Assembly: GCA_022432975.1 (NCBI GenBank)
Contig: CM039508.1
Span: 14,755,549-14,819,548 of the forward strand
Origin: Begonia masoniana
Lineage: Eukaryota > Streptophyta > Magnoliopsida > Cucurbitales > Begoniaceae
Direction: 5' to 3'
DNA: 64,000 bases
The position numbers were made by a program, and so were the translations under genes. Of this stretch, positions 34,001 to 46,984 are shown piece by piece. How positions within the stretch are numbered: the first letter of the stretch is position 1; each line of letters opens with the position of its first letter. The notes beneath the pieces were generated by a model. The model saw nothing but the letters and a program-made list of their open reading frames with translations. It had not been told where the DNA came from and did not search any database.

Positions 34001-37000
34001 TATATGGAATATCACGCTTACTTGTTCAGGAGCTCCTTTGCTAGCTCTGTGCCAGCTTCCATCTGAATCAATATAAGTTAAGGCAGTTCTCTTGTCCACA
34101 GGATTAAAGGGAAAGAAGTGAATTTCCCTAATACCAGCTCGTGCCTGAACCAATGAATATGCTCTAGTACCATTAAATCAACCTCAATGTTGCAGCGGAA
34201 TAATTGTTTCGAAACGAACAGAAAACTAAAGTAAATATTAGAGAATAAATTCTTGGGGAATAAAGAAACTTTACCACAAAAGTTTATTTTTTAATATTCA
34301 TCACTATCTTTTAAATAGAGTTCGGATTATGATTTAAAATCTCTAAGAAATCTTTAACAAGATAAAGTAAATCTCTCAAAAAATAAAGCGAATAAAACCA
34401 AATATTAAAATATTTGATTATGGACTAACGAGCTTAGGCCACAGCCATTTACTGCATCACTCAGTCTATCACCTTAAATTTTCTTTAAGAGTGAGAAGTC
34501 GAAAAGATAGAATGATAAATATTTTTGTACCTCCTTTGGGTCAGCTAACATTCCGACCATGGCAGCATCTATTGCGTCCTGGTTTTCAGTTCTAGAAGCC
34601 CTTGCAGCAAGCAAAATAACATGGTCTTTATCTACCCCTTTAGCAAATACCTCAACCAAGTTTTTGTCAACACTAAGCTTGTTGAGAGTTAGAGTGCCAG
34701 TTTTGTCACTGCAGAGGACATCCATTCCTGCCATTTCTTCAATGGCAGTCATACGCTTCGTAATGGCACCTTGTTGGGACAGCTTATGGGACCCAATAGC
34801 CATTGTCACAGATAAAACTGTTGGCATGGCAATTGGTATTCCTCCAATCAATAGAACAAGAAGATTATCAATTCCATCTCTATACTTTCGTTTTTGAATT
34901 GGGTACATGACGATGATTTCTATTAGCATTCCAACTGCAATGGAACATATACAGAAATTTCCAATGGCCGTGAGAACCTTTTGGAAATGTCCAACTTGGT
35001 TTGTACTGTCCACAAGATGAGCTGCCTTTCCGAAGAAGGTGTGAACTCCAGTTGCAATGACAACCGCTTCGATTTCTCCTTGTTTGCATGTCGAACCGGA
35101 GAAAATTTCATCTCCCGGGTTTTTTGTGACTGGAAGTGATTCTCCTGTGAGAGCCGATTGGTCAACTTTTAACGAATCGCCCTCAAGTAGACGGGCATCA
35201 GCAGGAATAATGTCTCCGAGCTTAATGCTAACAATGTCTCCAGGAACAAGAATTGCAGCATCTTGCTCACTCCATTGACCATCTCGAAGAACCTACTCAT
35301 CACCCCCATGAAAAATGATCAGCAAGCTATTCACATATTTGCTTGATGCGTCCTATTAGAAGACTATATAATATCTATCCCAGTCATGAAAAAACTTCAT
35401 TTTCATCTTTTTAATACCATTTGTTCCACTGTTTTCATATCAATTCAGCTCACATGCTTCATGTTCCCAATCAACTAAGTCGTAACAATTTATGTGCCCG
35501 AGTTTAAGTCCATCTATCCACACAATTGATAGGATTGGCAAGGGTCATTCGCCTAACAACATGAGTTTGAAGCTAGACATGCTCATTCTAAACTAACCAT
35601 ACACTTCATTTTCTTATTTGGGTCAGCATTAGTTAACATGTCAATCGCAAGCTTCTTTACTGAATCAAAGTCTGAAAACTTTGAGAGAATATTTTAAGTC
35701 AAATTCACATAAAAACACAGGATAAGATCATAGGTTTCTGCCTATATACCTTGGTTTTTGGGGCTAGACCAGCCATAAGAGCAGCAGCGGCATTTCCAGC
35801 ATTATTTTCTTCAATAAAACTAATGGTGGAATTAATCACCAACAAACAAATAATACCCACGAAATCCTGCCAATCCGGAGGCTTTCCTCCGCCATTTGCA
35901 AGGGCGATTGCCATAATCGCAGCAGCTTCCATCACCCACGATAGGGGATTCCACATAAACCCTAAAAACTTCAGAATCTTGCTCTCCTATTCACACAAAA
36001 CACAATCGAAACATATGAAAATTCAGCACAAAACACTAACAAAACCCAAACAGTTTTCATCAGAATTAGATAAATAAAACTCACCTTTTTCTCTTCTAAT
36101 TTGTTGGGTCCGAAAATCTGCAATCGGGCTTCGCCCTCCACCGACGTCAGACCTTCTCGAGAGCATTTCAACTGTTCAAACACTTCCTCTATCGGAACTT
36201 TTTCCTGCAAACAAACCTCTTATTAGAAATTCAAACCCGACTATTGGTTTCAATAGAACAATCCAGTTACAGATTCAGTATATTTCAATCAAATCATATA
36301 ATTCAAACTTGCTGAACAGCAAACGCTGATGCCCTTCACCCGCCAGTAATTGCTCCAAAAATCATTTAAAAAAAAAAAAAAAACTTCAACCTGTAAGTTT
36401 TTAACAGTCGGGAAAGTCAGCTTTCGTTGTCAATACAAAAGATGACAATTGACAATTAATTTTAGTTATTCTACAAAAAAAACAAAACCCGGTTCGGTTT
36501 TATAGTTTTATTTCGAAGTAGAAAAATCCAAAAGAGTTGACTTCCGGGCTCAAGAGTGTTTAGCGGAGGACGTGGCCCGCAACGGCGCAACGCATGTAAT
36601 CCGGGTGTGCATACACGCGCTCAAGCAAGTAAGCATACGCTTTAGTTAGGCATAAGGATAGAAAATAAAAACTTTTGAGAAATTAAAAAAATAAATAAGT
36701 ATAGAAAAAAATCAATTAAACGACTGTATTCTTTAAAAATAATGTTACGTTTACTCTCTTGTTATATTCTTTTAAAATATTTACTGATGTGTCGAACAAT
36801 AGTTAGTGCAATTAATATAATAAATTACAAATAGTTAATTTATTACATTTATTTGAAATAATTATAATTTGAGTAATGTTGCATTTACTTTCTAATCATA
36901 CACTCTAACGTGAAAATATTGATTAAAGTAATTAATATAATAAATTATAAATAATTAAAATGAGTCCTTAATTGCATCTGGTGTAGGATTAGAGAGTGGC

Positions 37001-37487
37001 ATTAAAGAGTAAACGTAACCTTATTTATTTTTACAGTATCGTAATATTTATCTATTTAACTAAGATTTATAATAACTAAAATGAATAAAACGTATGAGTG
37101 AAGGCTTAATATGAGGAGAGTAATAAGTAAAGAAGTCGTCTGGTGAAAGCCTATAATTGCAGCAAGCTTGCACAAAAAAATTCCTAAAGCAGACGACCGC
37201 CTTGTTTGGCGAGAGAGAAAGTGAAGGAAAAACTCTTCCTTCTCTCTTTCTAAATCAGGGCGAAACAGAAATGGAATGTTTCGAAACAATTAAAACATAA
37301 AATAAAAGGAAAAAAATCTGTTAAGAAGACTTCTGAAAACTGTCCAAAATCAAGCTTGATGAACAGTGAGCAGATGCAAAGAAAAGGTGAGAGAATTTTC
37401 TCGAGAAAATGAGGAGGAAAGTGAAGGAAAACGTACCAGATCGACAGTTTCATTTTTGATCTCTTCGAGAGTGAGAGACTTGGCCAT
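31045..37487 (-). CDS. Plasma-membrane H+-ATPase (P3A-type), complete 16-exon gene
   Basis: Exons, 5' to 3' on the - strand: 37487-37437, 36204-36085, 35986-35750, 35292-34531, 34144-34022, 33898-33794, 33698-33554, 33477-33313, 33205-32967, 32870-32838, 32749-32668, 32582-32422, 32323-32150, 31956-31774, 31703-31525, 31141-31045. All introns are GT-AG and the phases agree, giving 2856 nt and 951 residues, the usual family length. The protein pumps protons out of the cell using ATP and energises transport and cell expansion. Visible motifs are the TGES loop (185-188), the phosphorylated aspartate in CSDKTGTLT (D332), GDGVNDAP in the hinge, the transmembrane-6 proton-binding aspartate in IIAILND (D687), and a C-terminal autoinhibitory tail ending QQHYTV. 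In known pumps the penultimate threonine (here T950) is phosphorylated to recruit 14-3-3 proteins. The reading frame is unbroken, so it is probably functional. The isoform cannot be set from sequence alone. Confidence 0.96.
36737..37027. mobile_element. MITE-like element in intron 1 of the H+-ATPase gene
   Basis: Terminal inverted repeats of about 20 bp: AAATAATGTTACGTTTACTC on the left, and GAGTAAACGTAACCTTATTT on the right, which is its complement with one mismatch. The inside is AT-rich, with repeated TAATATAATAAATTA and a second internal GAGTAATGTTGCATTTACT. It is about 290 bp with no coding capacity. No clear TSD was found. Confidence 0.65.
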
Positions 37488-37751
37488 GCTTTCTCGGAAG
37501 AGGGAAGATTCCGGCGCTTGAAGTGGGTTTTGCTTTTGTTGAACTGTAATTTAAAGCGATGGATTCAGTGTAAGAGGGAAAGCCATTGAATGAGGATTGG
37601 TTTTCCCGAGAAAACTAAAAAAGAGAAGACAAAGACGAAGGAGTGGAAGGTTGGATATGGGGACGTTGTACATGTTTCGCTCTCCCTTTTAAACTTCTAA
37701 ATTTGACTCTCTCTCTCTCTCTCCTCTTTGCATGCATGGGTGTAAAAGAAA
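37488..37751 (-). promoter_or_regulatory. 5' leader and proximal promoter of the H+-ATPase gene
   Basis: A non-coding stretch between the start codon and the MITE. It contains a (CT)n run on the + strand at 37707-37728, that is GA-rich on the coding strand, a common feature of plant leaders. I see no clear TATA box, so the transcription start is not placed. Confidence 0.4.
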
Positions 37752-37952
37752 GAGTAATATTATATTTATCATCTTATTCTACTCTTTTGAAATATTTGTT
37801 GATGTGTCAAACAATAATTAGTGTAATTAAGGTATAATTCATGTAATAAATTATAAATAATTAATTTATTATATTAATTACACCAATAATTATTTGACAC
37901 GTCAGCGATTATTTTAATAGAGTAGAATAAGAAAACAAACGTAATATTATTC
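37752..37952. mobile_element. Palindromic MITE-like element upstream of the H+-ATPase start
   Basis: About 200 bp and almost fully self-complementary. The left half, from GAGTAATATTATATTTATC through CTTATTCTACTC and TGATGTGTCAAACAAT, is mirrored by the right half, which ends ACGTAATATTATTC. It is related to the intron-1 element (shared TGATGTGTC and TAATAAATTATAAATAATTA). It sits 265 bp beyond the start codon on the promoter side. Confidence 0.7.
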
Positions 37953-40639
37953 CTATTTTTATTCCCGTCAACATGTTTACGGCACAAAAATTTCTATTCA
38001 ACTGAATGTTTTTTAATTGGTCAATTTTTAGAAGTGTTTGATCGTATGCTCATAAGGACAATTTTTTAGTGAAAATGAGATCATTGACATGAACATGTTG
38101 ATATGAATATAAAACCTCATGACTATGTCATTAAATGAATTACAACACAAAATGTTGTTGAGTGACCATTGAAACTGTAAGAATTTTCATGGAAAAGAAC
38201 CGAAAACATAAAGATCATATCGAAACAATATGAAATCATAAGTCCTTATAATATGGATGTCTCGTTCTCTGCTTATGAAAAATTATTGAATTATTTTACC
38301 TCTCAAACTGACATAAACGGAATTTAAAGAAATATGTAGGATTGTAAGTCTTATCACACTCATAACTTAGGGAAGAACTTATGACTTTTGTAGTTGATAA
38401 TTGTGACTTGTTTATGTCAAAGGAAACCAAATTTAACGTAGGATCTACAACACCTCATTAAATTATAAGAGAGAAGAGCCGAGGTGATGATGATTGATGT
38501 TGGAGATTATCACCGTTGGATCTAACCTTCCCCTTGTGGATCCAAAAGAGTGGGGCCGCTTATGTTCTACGTGGCTGCAACTTGTGGTACACCTGGCACA
38601 TCCAAATTTCTTTGCTGACGATTGCTTAATTCGACAGCTGATTATTAAAATACTAATTATTTTTAACTTAATTTAATTTGCATTGACTTTAATTTATTGA
38701 TTATGTGATGTACTTAAGTACATTTGTCTCATAGGGATTTTAAAGTTCTTTAAATTAATTAATTCTTTTTTTTTTCCTGTAATCGAGGAGATATTATTGT
38801 TATCAAATTTTTCAAATGATCGCTGGGTTAACACGCAAAACAATGCTCTTTGACTATAATTATTTTTTGGTCACGGTAAACTTTTATTATCTCCAATTGT
38901 GAAGAATTGTACACAAAATTCTATTACAAGATACACATCTCAACTACATGCTTACATTTGTATTATTACATCACGATGGATTGATATAGTACGTTAGTAA
39001 AAGAGCGTTATTGATGCATTAACTGAGTACGAGAGGTAGTAAAAATTTAGTGCTTCTTTTATGGAACTTGAATAAAACCCTTGTCTATACTCTAGAAATA
39101 TTACTCTAAAGACTCCAAACAAATGATAATTGAGTCGAGATTCAACAATTTAGAGCACAAATATGTGAGTTCCAATTTCGGCTGCTTACTAAGAATAGGT
39201 AAGAAAGAAATAATACTTAAAATAAAACTCCAGTACAAAGATTTTCATTGGTACTTTTTGGCACTTTCATTGCTGCTCCTACAACAGATATTGATGGTCA
39301 GTGAATCTGTTTTTGGATCTTTACTTCATAGAACTAATATTATTACGGATGTTATTATTTCCACTTGTTCAGCTACATACTTGTACTTTTATTTGATATA
39401 GGAAGCTGCTTTCATTGATAAATTGTTATACAACGGTGGTCATTAAGCAGTGTGGTAACTCCCCAATATTTTTATGTTTTAAATGAGGTGGGATTTTATT
39501 ATTTATTTAAGAAAAAAGTACAATATAAACATTATCTTTTGAGATCATTGACAATTTAGATCTTAACTTATTTTGTTGACAAAACAAACCTCAACATATC
39601 CTTTGTTAACATTTTAGACCTTACCGTTACTCTCCCAATTAACGGGTGTTTGGACTTCTGCGAGGCTCTTTGGGCGTCTGTGGCTGGTGTTCACTTTTGT
39701 TTCCGATTTCATAATTTTAACTTCGAAAAACAATGCATCAGGACCCGGCTTCTACAGATTCCTCTGAGCATCCGCTGCAAGTGACCGCTCTTCAGGACCG
39801 GGCGTTTGCAAGTTAAGTTGGAAGAACATCACCTCAGGTTTGGGCTTCCGCAGCCAAAAATGCTCTTGGGACTGAGTATCCACAAGTTCTTCCCTTCTGT
39901 ATATGGCTTAGGATTGGATGTTTGCACTTGAAGTTAGGGCACCGGTAGAAAGTGACCTTCAATACTTCAATTATTTTCTTATTGAGTGTTCAACTAGAAA
40001 TTGTACGTGTTATTTATGTATATAATAAAATGTAATTTTGACATTCACTCTTGAAGTAATGATGTACATGTTAGTAACATTCAACCTTTAAGATTATATT
40101 TATATGTACTTGTATTATCTCTATGACACTTGTAATAAGATCGGAATCCGATTAGAACGCCCAAATAAATATCATATTATCCATCACAACATTCATCGTA
40201 TCAAATGATAAACATCCATTACAAAAACAAATAATATGCATCATGTAAATTTGTATATATCTAGAATTCATTAACAATTATGAATAATCCATCATGAATA
40301 CATTGAATAGTTTTACATTGGTGTGAAATTACTCAATATTGTGTGCAAAAGTATACCCACAAAATTCCTCCTCTCCATCATCATCGAAGTAGTAACACTC
40401 AATGAGCGCTACCTCGTTAATGCATGTATTGAAACAAAAGTCATGCTTAAAAAAAAAAACTTTGAAGCATTGAGGTTTGAAACTCCAATATCTTCCCCTC
40501 TCATTTGCTTGTCATGATTAACTAAAGAACGTAGCTTGATAATATCTTCCCCTCTTCCATAGCTTGATAAATAGAAGGTATGTCAATATCAATAGAGTTT
40601 GCCTCATTTGCACTTGAAGCACCATTGTTTCCTTCATCA
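37953..40639. other. Intergenic region
   Basis: AT-rich with no recognised gene. A locally GC-richer stretch (about 39645-39930) has imperfect repeats of a GGACCGGGC/GGACCCGGC motif with TTCCGCAG/TCTGCGAG, but no frame that resembles a known family. Short frames at 38494, 39123 and 40323 are unsupported. Confidence 0.5.
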
Positions 40640-40831
40640 CTAACATCTACTTCCGTCACCAATATCTCTTAATTTTTCATTGTAATGTATGATGCAGTTA
40701 TCTGTGTACTGGACATAAACCTGCATGTAACACTTTTCATCAAAACCATTGACCATGCTCAGAACGTCTTTATAACTCTTCAGTGGCCTCAATCCCTTAA
40801 AAAGAGTAACTCTTGGCAGTAAATCACACAA
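40640..40831 (-). pseudogene. Possible MULE (Mutator-like) transposase N-terminal scrap
   Basis: The 63-residue - strand frame contains FKGLRPLKSYKDVLSMVNGF and VYVQY. This recalls the PB1-like N-terminal segment of MULE transposases (a G-LRPL-x-D-x-D-VL-M pattern followed by a VYVEH-like strand). No catalytic DDE region is visible nearby. If correct it is a fragment. Confidence 0.4.
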
Positions 40832-40989
40832 ATTTCTCCTTCTAGTAACTCAAATTACCTTTAGTTTGTCTTCAATATCAATTATACACATTCAATCAAT
40901 CGCAATTACTTACAATTTCCTTTTTCCACCCACATAAAAGTTCGCCGCCTTGGCCTGAAGCTAGAGAAGAATTTTGGTAAGATGAAAGC

Positions 40990-41577
40990 TGTCACGGCCC
41001 GATTCCTTCCAAAATCCAATCTCGACGGGTGGAACGGATTCTCGAGGTGGGAAGCTCCTAGAAACAACCTCCTCAAAACATACATTCTGTAAGTGGGAAC
41101 TTCGAAACAACATATATCTTCTAACATTCACCATACAATCCTACGTGGCATCCTGAATGAGGATATCTCCAATAACATCTAAACCATATATACATGACAA
41201 CCGAAATACATTTTATAAGTTGAAATATATTACATCATCTATCATTACCAAATTCTTTACATCAGCCTATCAGAATATTCAAACGAAAGCGTAAACAAAA
41301 TATAAATACACATAAGTCACGACAGGTGACTTTCCACAACCCAAAGACCATTCATCCATTATATCTTTCACCTATGTCTCTTGTACACTTTACCTTACCT
41401 TGGTTTTTCCATCTCAGTGAACGTCCTCGCTATCTAAAAAATAGAGATATCCACATAATGAGTCATTGGCCCAACAAATAAATCTAGCAACTAGAATAGT
41501 TAGCTCAAACCCTATCCACACTATCTAGGCCCATACACCATCTTCCACCTATCATTGATTATTTTTTAAATCAACTT
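40990..41577 (-). repeat. Gypsy LTR remnant
   Basis: It starts TGTCACGGCCCGATTCC on the + strand, a form like the LTR 3' ends elsewhere here (TGTAACG...). It continues with sequence resembling chromovirus LTRs, for example a CATAATGAGTCATTGGCCCA segment near 41455. The other end is lost or not recognisable, and no TSD was found. Confidence 0.45.
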
Positions 41578-41845
41578 AAATCTGTAACGATCTCGTTTCC
41601 TATACCTTAATTTTCCGTAAATTTTTTTTTTTTTTTATTTTCTTTGAACCTTAAGTAAATCTTAACTTTGAAAGCTTTAAATCGAAGCCCTAAAATCATT
41701 CGAAACATTTGGAGAAATCTTTTAGGGAAAACCATTCAAGTAAATCAATATAACTAAGAATTTAAAATCAGCAGAAGACAATCGGCAAAGGGGTAAAATT
41801 GCCCGAACCAGCAAAATATCACAGGCGATCGATCGCCCCATCAAC

Positions 41846-44061
41846 TGTAACGCCCCGAGCTTTCTGAACCCAGTTTGTTACTCATAAACTCGAACTTAAC
41901 TAAGAAACTTTGGACCAAATTTAAAATTTCGCTCGAAAGTCTAAATTTGACATTTTCTAAAACTTCAAAACGTTTAAATACTTGCAGCGTAAATCATTTG
42001 AACAAAAATGGAGTTAAACAAAACCATAGTACAATGTTTGAGTAATCAGTTGAATTATTAAAGAACAATCGGCCAAAAGAAATAAAGGGTTTAAATCGCG
42101 AAATACTTTAAAAGTTACAAAAGTCAAACTCATCTACCGCTGAACTAAGTCAACGAAAGAGCAGAAACAAACAGAAGTCTTCCACCGATGACGTTAGCCG
42201 GATGAATTAATCCTCCAACTTCTGCCAATCGCAAACGACGAGTTTTGCTACTCTCATCTACCGATGACGTCAGCCGGATGATTCATTCATCCAGCCTCTG
42301 CCGACCATAAGACGACAAAAGACTTAACTCACAAAACAAAACAAACAGAATACATTGACCGGTCGCTAAACGACAAAAGTCTTCCCGCATCTTCCGATCG
42401 ACATATTACACAATGTCCACCGATCACTAAATGACAAAAGTCTAAACTTTCTACCGATGAAATAAACTACACCATCCGGTAGACTTAACGCGCTACTCCT
42501 ACCGGTAGAAGGTAGAAAACAACCATCTTCTATCGATAGAAAACGATGCCTTCTACCGATAGACTATCACTGCCGGTAGAAAATAGAGCAACTTTTTCAC
42601 AATTCATACTCTATACAAAAACAACTCTACTACGAAGGGACTTATTCGCTTCAATGAAACCTTTCGGAAACGACTCCAATCCCTACATTACTCAAATCCA
42701 GTAAAACAAATGCTAAATCAGCAAGGTACTATTATCAGAAGATTTCAAAATGTGTTTCAAAACATTGAAAACTATTACTGTCATAAGACTCAACATACTT
42801 AAGTGAAAACATTGTCGACTGAACCAGAGAGTTTTCAAACCTAAGATCAAGACATTAAAAATTGATTCTGTCAACGAAACTCAAACATAATTTAGCTATC
42901 CAGCTTTTCACTACAATGCACGTGTACAAAACACTGGTTAAACCGCCTCATCAGTTTACCAAGTCGTGGCCTGAATGCGCTCCCCCAACATCATCTATAC
43001 GTTCGTGAACTCAGGGAAATCACCTGCAGTAACCTCAACACCTACATCACAAAACTCATCTATTAGCCTAATGCTAAGCAAGCAAAGCAATAATGAAATG
43101 ATATGCTGAAACATAAAACCTAAACATGCAGTTTCTACTTTCTCATCTCAGTTGTACATTCGTTCGTTTACTGATCTGATCCCTCGGTTCACTTGGGAGT
43201 GGGATCAGTTCTCCCAATGTTCTACATCCTCTACTCGATTAAGGGGTGGATGAATTCCCTTAATAGCTATTCTGATCCCTCAGTTTCCTTGGGAGTGGGA
43301 TCAGTTCTCCCAATGTTCTACATCCTCTACTCAATTAAGGGGCGGATGAATTCCCTTAATAGCTATTCTGTCACTTTCGGTTCATGTCTTACCATTCTTT
43401 ACATGAAAATTCATTTTCGTAATCTTTCATAAAACATGATGCATGTCATACAAACTCATTCGCACAATGCATAATCCTAATGTTTTGTGATGTAGGCCCG
43501 AAGGCACATGCATACTTTACTTACCTGGATTCCTGGGGAAATGTTTGGTTGCTAACCACTTCGGGTTCTGCTCAAACCTAAAACCGTAGACAGTGTATTA
43601 GTTAAACTTCATTCTAAACTACCCAGGAGTCTATGGAAATTAGTTTGGAAGCTCAGATCTTCGTGTATTCCCGATTCTGTACTAAACCAGAAACTACACA
43701 CATTCACAACACTCCCAAAAACACATACATTGCACTCCCTCTGTTATCTAACTGTCAAGTCATAAGGAAAAGTGAAGGAACTCACCTAAATCGGAGAAAT
43801 CACTGGAGAAGTCGGAGGGAAAATCACCTGGAGCTCTGATGAGCTTGAGCTGAATACCGAGAAAGAAAAAATGAGGGGGCAGTGGCGGTTAAACCTCATT
43901 AAACCCTCCCTTAAATACCTTATCCACAATAAATTGCAATTTACCATTTTGTCCTTACTCATTCACTTATTAACCTAATCACTAAATCACCCAATTCAAC
44001 TTTTAAAGCATTCTAAAAAAAAGAAACAAGGTAAATCGGTTAATAGAAACCGGGTGTTACA
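41846..44061 (-). mobile_element. Nested solo LTR, 2216 bp, related to the chromovirus LTR family
   Basis: Ends TGTAACGCCCCGAG and CCGGGTGTTACA, with perfect TSD TCAAC (41841-41845 and 44062-44066), inserted directly beside a GATCGATCGCCCC unit of the outer LTR. Its interior parallels the chromovirus LTR at 4218-6473: the same CTTTGCAGCG-like region, CCGAT arrays (CTACCGATGACGTCAGCCGG) and the 96-bp tandem pair (43170-43370). It has diverged well beyond the two young copies. Confidence 0.9.
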
Positions 44062-44069
44062 TCAACAGC

Positions 44070-44272
44070 AGATCGATCGGCTGAAACAGCCGATCGATCG
44101 GCTGAAACAGCCGATCGATCGACTAGAGTTCTGTTTCCAGAACGCATGACCTGCTAGCCGATCGATCGCCCCTTTTCTGGTGATCGATCGACTAACGCTC
44201 TGGAATTTCTTCCAAAGCGTAGCCAGCAAGGGTGCCGATCGATCGCCCTCCCTGGCGATCAATCGGCAAACT
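44070..44272. repeat. GATCGATCG hairpin array in the outer solo LTR
   Basis: Units include GATCGATCGGCTGAAACAGC and its mirror (44071-44120), GCCGATCGATCGCCCC (44158-44173), GATCGATCGACT and GCCGATCGATCGCCC, interleaved with a CTCTGG...CCAAAG hairpin. It is the same design as 16583-16752. One further unit lies on the other side of the nested LTR (41824-41838). Confidence 0.8.
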
Positions 44273-44944
44273 CTCTGGATTTTGAAATCTAGAGAGCTAC
44301 CCATCTTTCTTCTTCCTCCTTCATTCCATCTGCACAACACACACATCAAAATTTTCTCCCTACCTCTTTCCCTTCATCAACTTACTTCTAAACACGTTTC
44401 ATAACAAACACTTCAACATAATTCACTCTTAGCCTCATTCATCCCTCAATTCATCAATCACCCAAAAACCGACTCGAAACGTATTTAAAATATAGTAAGA
44501 TTTTGTGAAAACGAACTGCATGGATCGGTTTAAAAACTAAACAATTCACCTGTAAAACTTAAATCACCAAGCAGTTTCAGTAATAATTTCAAAAGCATCA
44601 ACGACTAACCAATGCAATCGGAAGCTAACTATCGTATGAAAACTAATCAAAAAAGAATCCATCCAAATATTCCAATTATTACTAGGGTTCTAATAAAACT
44701 TTTCGTTTGTAAAACGGGCTTAGTTTACTATATTTACGAATTAAAATGCTATAAGATTAAAAACGAAAACTTGGGTATTACATCATCGATTTGGATTTCT
44801 GAAATTTCCTTATTTCTCCTAAAATCTATATTAATCATTAGGGTTCTAATGAACTCTCCATTCACAAAACGGACTTATTTCACTTATTTACAAAAATGTC
44901 ATTGTGCATCGAAAATCCAAAAATCCGTAAAACCGGGTGTTACA

Positions 44945-45370
44945 AAATCAATTTTTTTTTTATTTGAAATCCATGTCATTTATATAAAAATGCATGCAGA
45001 TTCGTAATTCAAACTGTAAATGTAAAGATAATGCATATAAGTTGGCATTGATTTTTTTTCAATATTTATGGAGATAATATATTTTTCCAAATTGATAATT
45101 TATTTCTTGGTGATCAAGAAATATTACATTCTGATTATTGGATAGCTTCATATTAACAATCATGAAGATTCTGTGGAAGAGAAAAATAAGGAAACAAGAA
45201 TAATAAGAAAGTTATTAAAAAAGCTAAAGGCACTTGCTTTTTGGAAAACTTTATTCTGGTAAGCCGATTTGATGGAGATTTGGTGAAATTTGTTAGGTTT
45301 CGAGATAACATGAATCGTGGGATGCTTACTTAAATTTTCGGAGCCATATCAAGGAAGTTAGAGATACTTT
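44945..45370. other. Short intergenic segment
   Basis: AT-rich, with no gene or repeat boundary that I can support. It may already include the start of the SIRE-like LTR, whose 5' end I could not fix. Confidence 0.3.
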
Positions 45371-46081
45371 CCTAAAGTGTCACACGGTGTGTCACTCAAC
45401 CGAATTTGTTAAGATTTGTTTCCTTAATTCTTGCGGCATTATATCTAATTTGGTAACTGACTGAATCAAAGATATGGAAGCTACCAATGATATTTAAAGC
45501 TTTCATTTCTGTGAAAGCTGTTGACGACGGAGTTTTGATTTTTGCGAGAAAAGGTTTCTTCGTTCTTCGTGCTGTCACTTTTCTTTCACTCCCAACGTTT
45601 CTACGTTTGGGTCTGTGATTGTTTTACACACTCTTCTTATATTGTGGATTGCATCGATTTATTGAGTGTGTTGTGTATTGCGTCCGAAGACAACGTGTTG
45701 GTGTTCCAGACGGTGTCCCATGAGGCAATCTTTCTTTGTTCTTCATTGAAGCTCAGTCTCGGGAGGAGGCTGCATCCGAACTCGGGAGGAGTTCTGTTTT
45801 TAGACAAGGGGAGCTTGTCACTTTGATCGTGGGCAAGAGGATCTTGCCATAACATGGATTCCGGGAGGAATCAACAACAAGGGAATCTTGTTGTTTTCTA
45901 GATCTCGAGAGAGGTAGATCTAAAGTCGAGGGGATCTCGCAAAAATAGTTTTCTTGGGGAAGTTAGCTAAAAGAGGCGACAAAGATAAGAGAGAGTCTTT
46001 ATTTGTATAAGTCCGATTGTCTTGTAACTTTGTGAACTCAAAGAAATATTTTTATATCTGGGCGTGGCCCCGCAGACGTAG

Positions 46082-46744
46082 TGATAAGCTTGAAGAGGTG
46101 GATTCTATAGAAGCAAATCAAGAGGATACATCAATGGCTAAAGAGGATTCAATACGACTACCACAAGGTCCATTGACAAGAGCTCGAGCTAAAGCATTTC
46201 AAAAGGCTATTCAAAACTTACTTTGTGTTGAAAAGATTGCTCAAAATGAAGAAGGAAGTTTTCAACGTTATTACACACTTATCGAAGCCTTAAATGAAGA
46301 GAATTCAGCTTGAGAAGATATATTACTTTATGGGCCGATTTGGTATTTGGCTTTCTTAGTTCAAGTTTATTATTTTTGCATAATTATTAGTGTTTTTCTA
46401 TGCCCATAGACATGTGTTAATGGGCCAAACGAATTTGGCTATTTTTTGGGTTATTTTATGGTTTCTTTTATGCCTACTATAAAATGGGCAAGTTTATCTT
46501 TGTAAAAAGAGCTACTATTATTTTTGGTGAATGCATTGTGAGAGTATTCTCCTCTTTGTTCTTGAATGAGCCAAACCAAACTCAGCAAGAATTGATCAAC
46601 TTGTTATTTCATTTAGGAGTTGGGGTCTTTAAGACATAGTTTCCTACGGGTTTCTCTTCGATCACCTACTCTATTTCTTAGTTTCTGGGGTTCTTTTCCA
46701 TCTTTTGAGGGTTCAAAGGGTTTGCACCCAAAGGGTTCGCATCA
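46082..46744 (+). repeat. CRM-like 5' LTR
   Basis: It starts TGATAAGCTTGAAGAGG and ends GGGTTCGCATCA. Its first 232 bp encode the C-terminal tail of pol (ending NEENSA), copied from the 3' LTR by reverse transcription. This explains an apparent small frame at 46087-46313, which is not a separate gene. Confidence 0.9.
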
Positions 46745-46747
46745 TTT

Positions 46748-46759
46748 TGGTATCAGAGC
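46748..46759 (+). promoter_or_regulatory. CRM-like primer-binding site
   Basis: TGGTATCAGAGC, the tRNA-iMet complement, 3 bp after the LTR end. The rest of the leader is moved beyond the solo LTR and resumes at 49517. Confidence 0.85.
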
Positions 46760-46984
46760 GTTGGTTCTACAAATTGGGTGTAACGACCCCAATCCGGTCA
46801 GGGCCGTCACGGCCTAGCCATAACTTAATCCCAACTCAACCTCCCTACTCTCGTAGAACTATGTAATAAATTTTTTTTTTGACACTTCTGTAACTCCCAG
46901 AAAATAACTAATTAAACATAATTTAAATCAATTTAAAACTATTAATAAAAGGGAGGGTAAAACCGTAAAACAGAATTTAAATAA

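Larger units (their letters stand above)
41583..44944 (-). mobile_element. Solo LTR, own length about 1.14 kb, interrupted by another solo LTR
   Basis: The outer ends are TGTAACGATCTCG (41583) and ACCGGGTGTTACA (44944), with perfect TSD AAATC (41578-41582 and 44945-44949). On the - strand it starts TGTAACACCCGG like the other solo LTRs. The piece after the nested insert contains the GATCGATCG hairpin array (44070-44272) and a CT-rich block at 44300-44400. Confidence 0.9.

Noticed and set aside
46748..46759. Possible tRNA-Met gene fragment (also 18114-18126, 59749-59760, 62994-63005)
   Set aside because: Each is a 12-13 nt tRNA complement directly beside an LTR end, so a primer-binding site.
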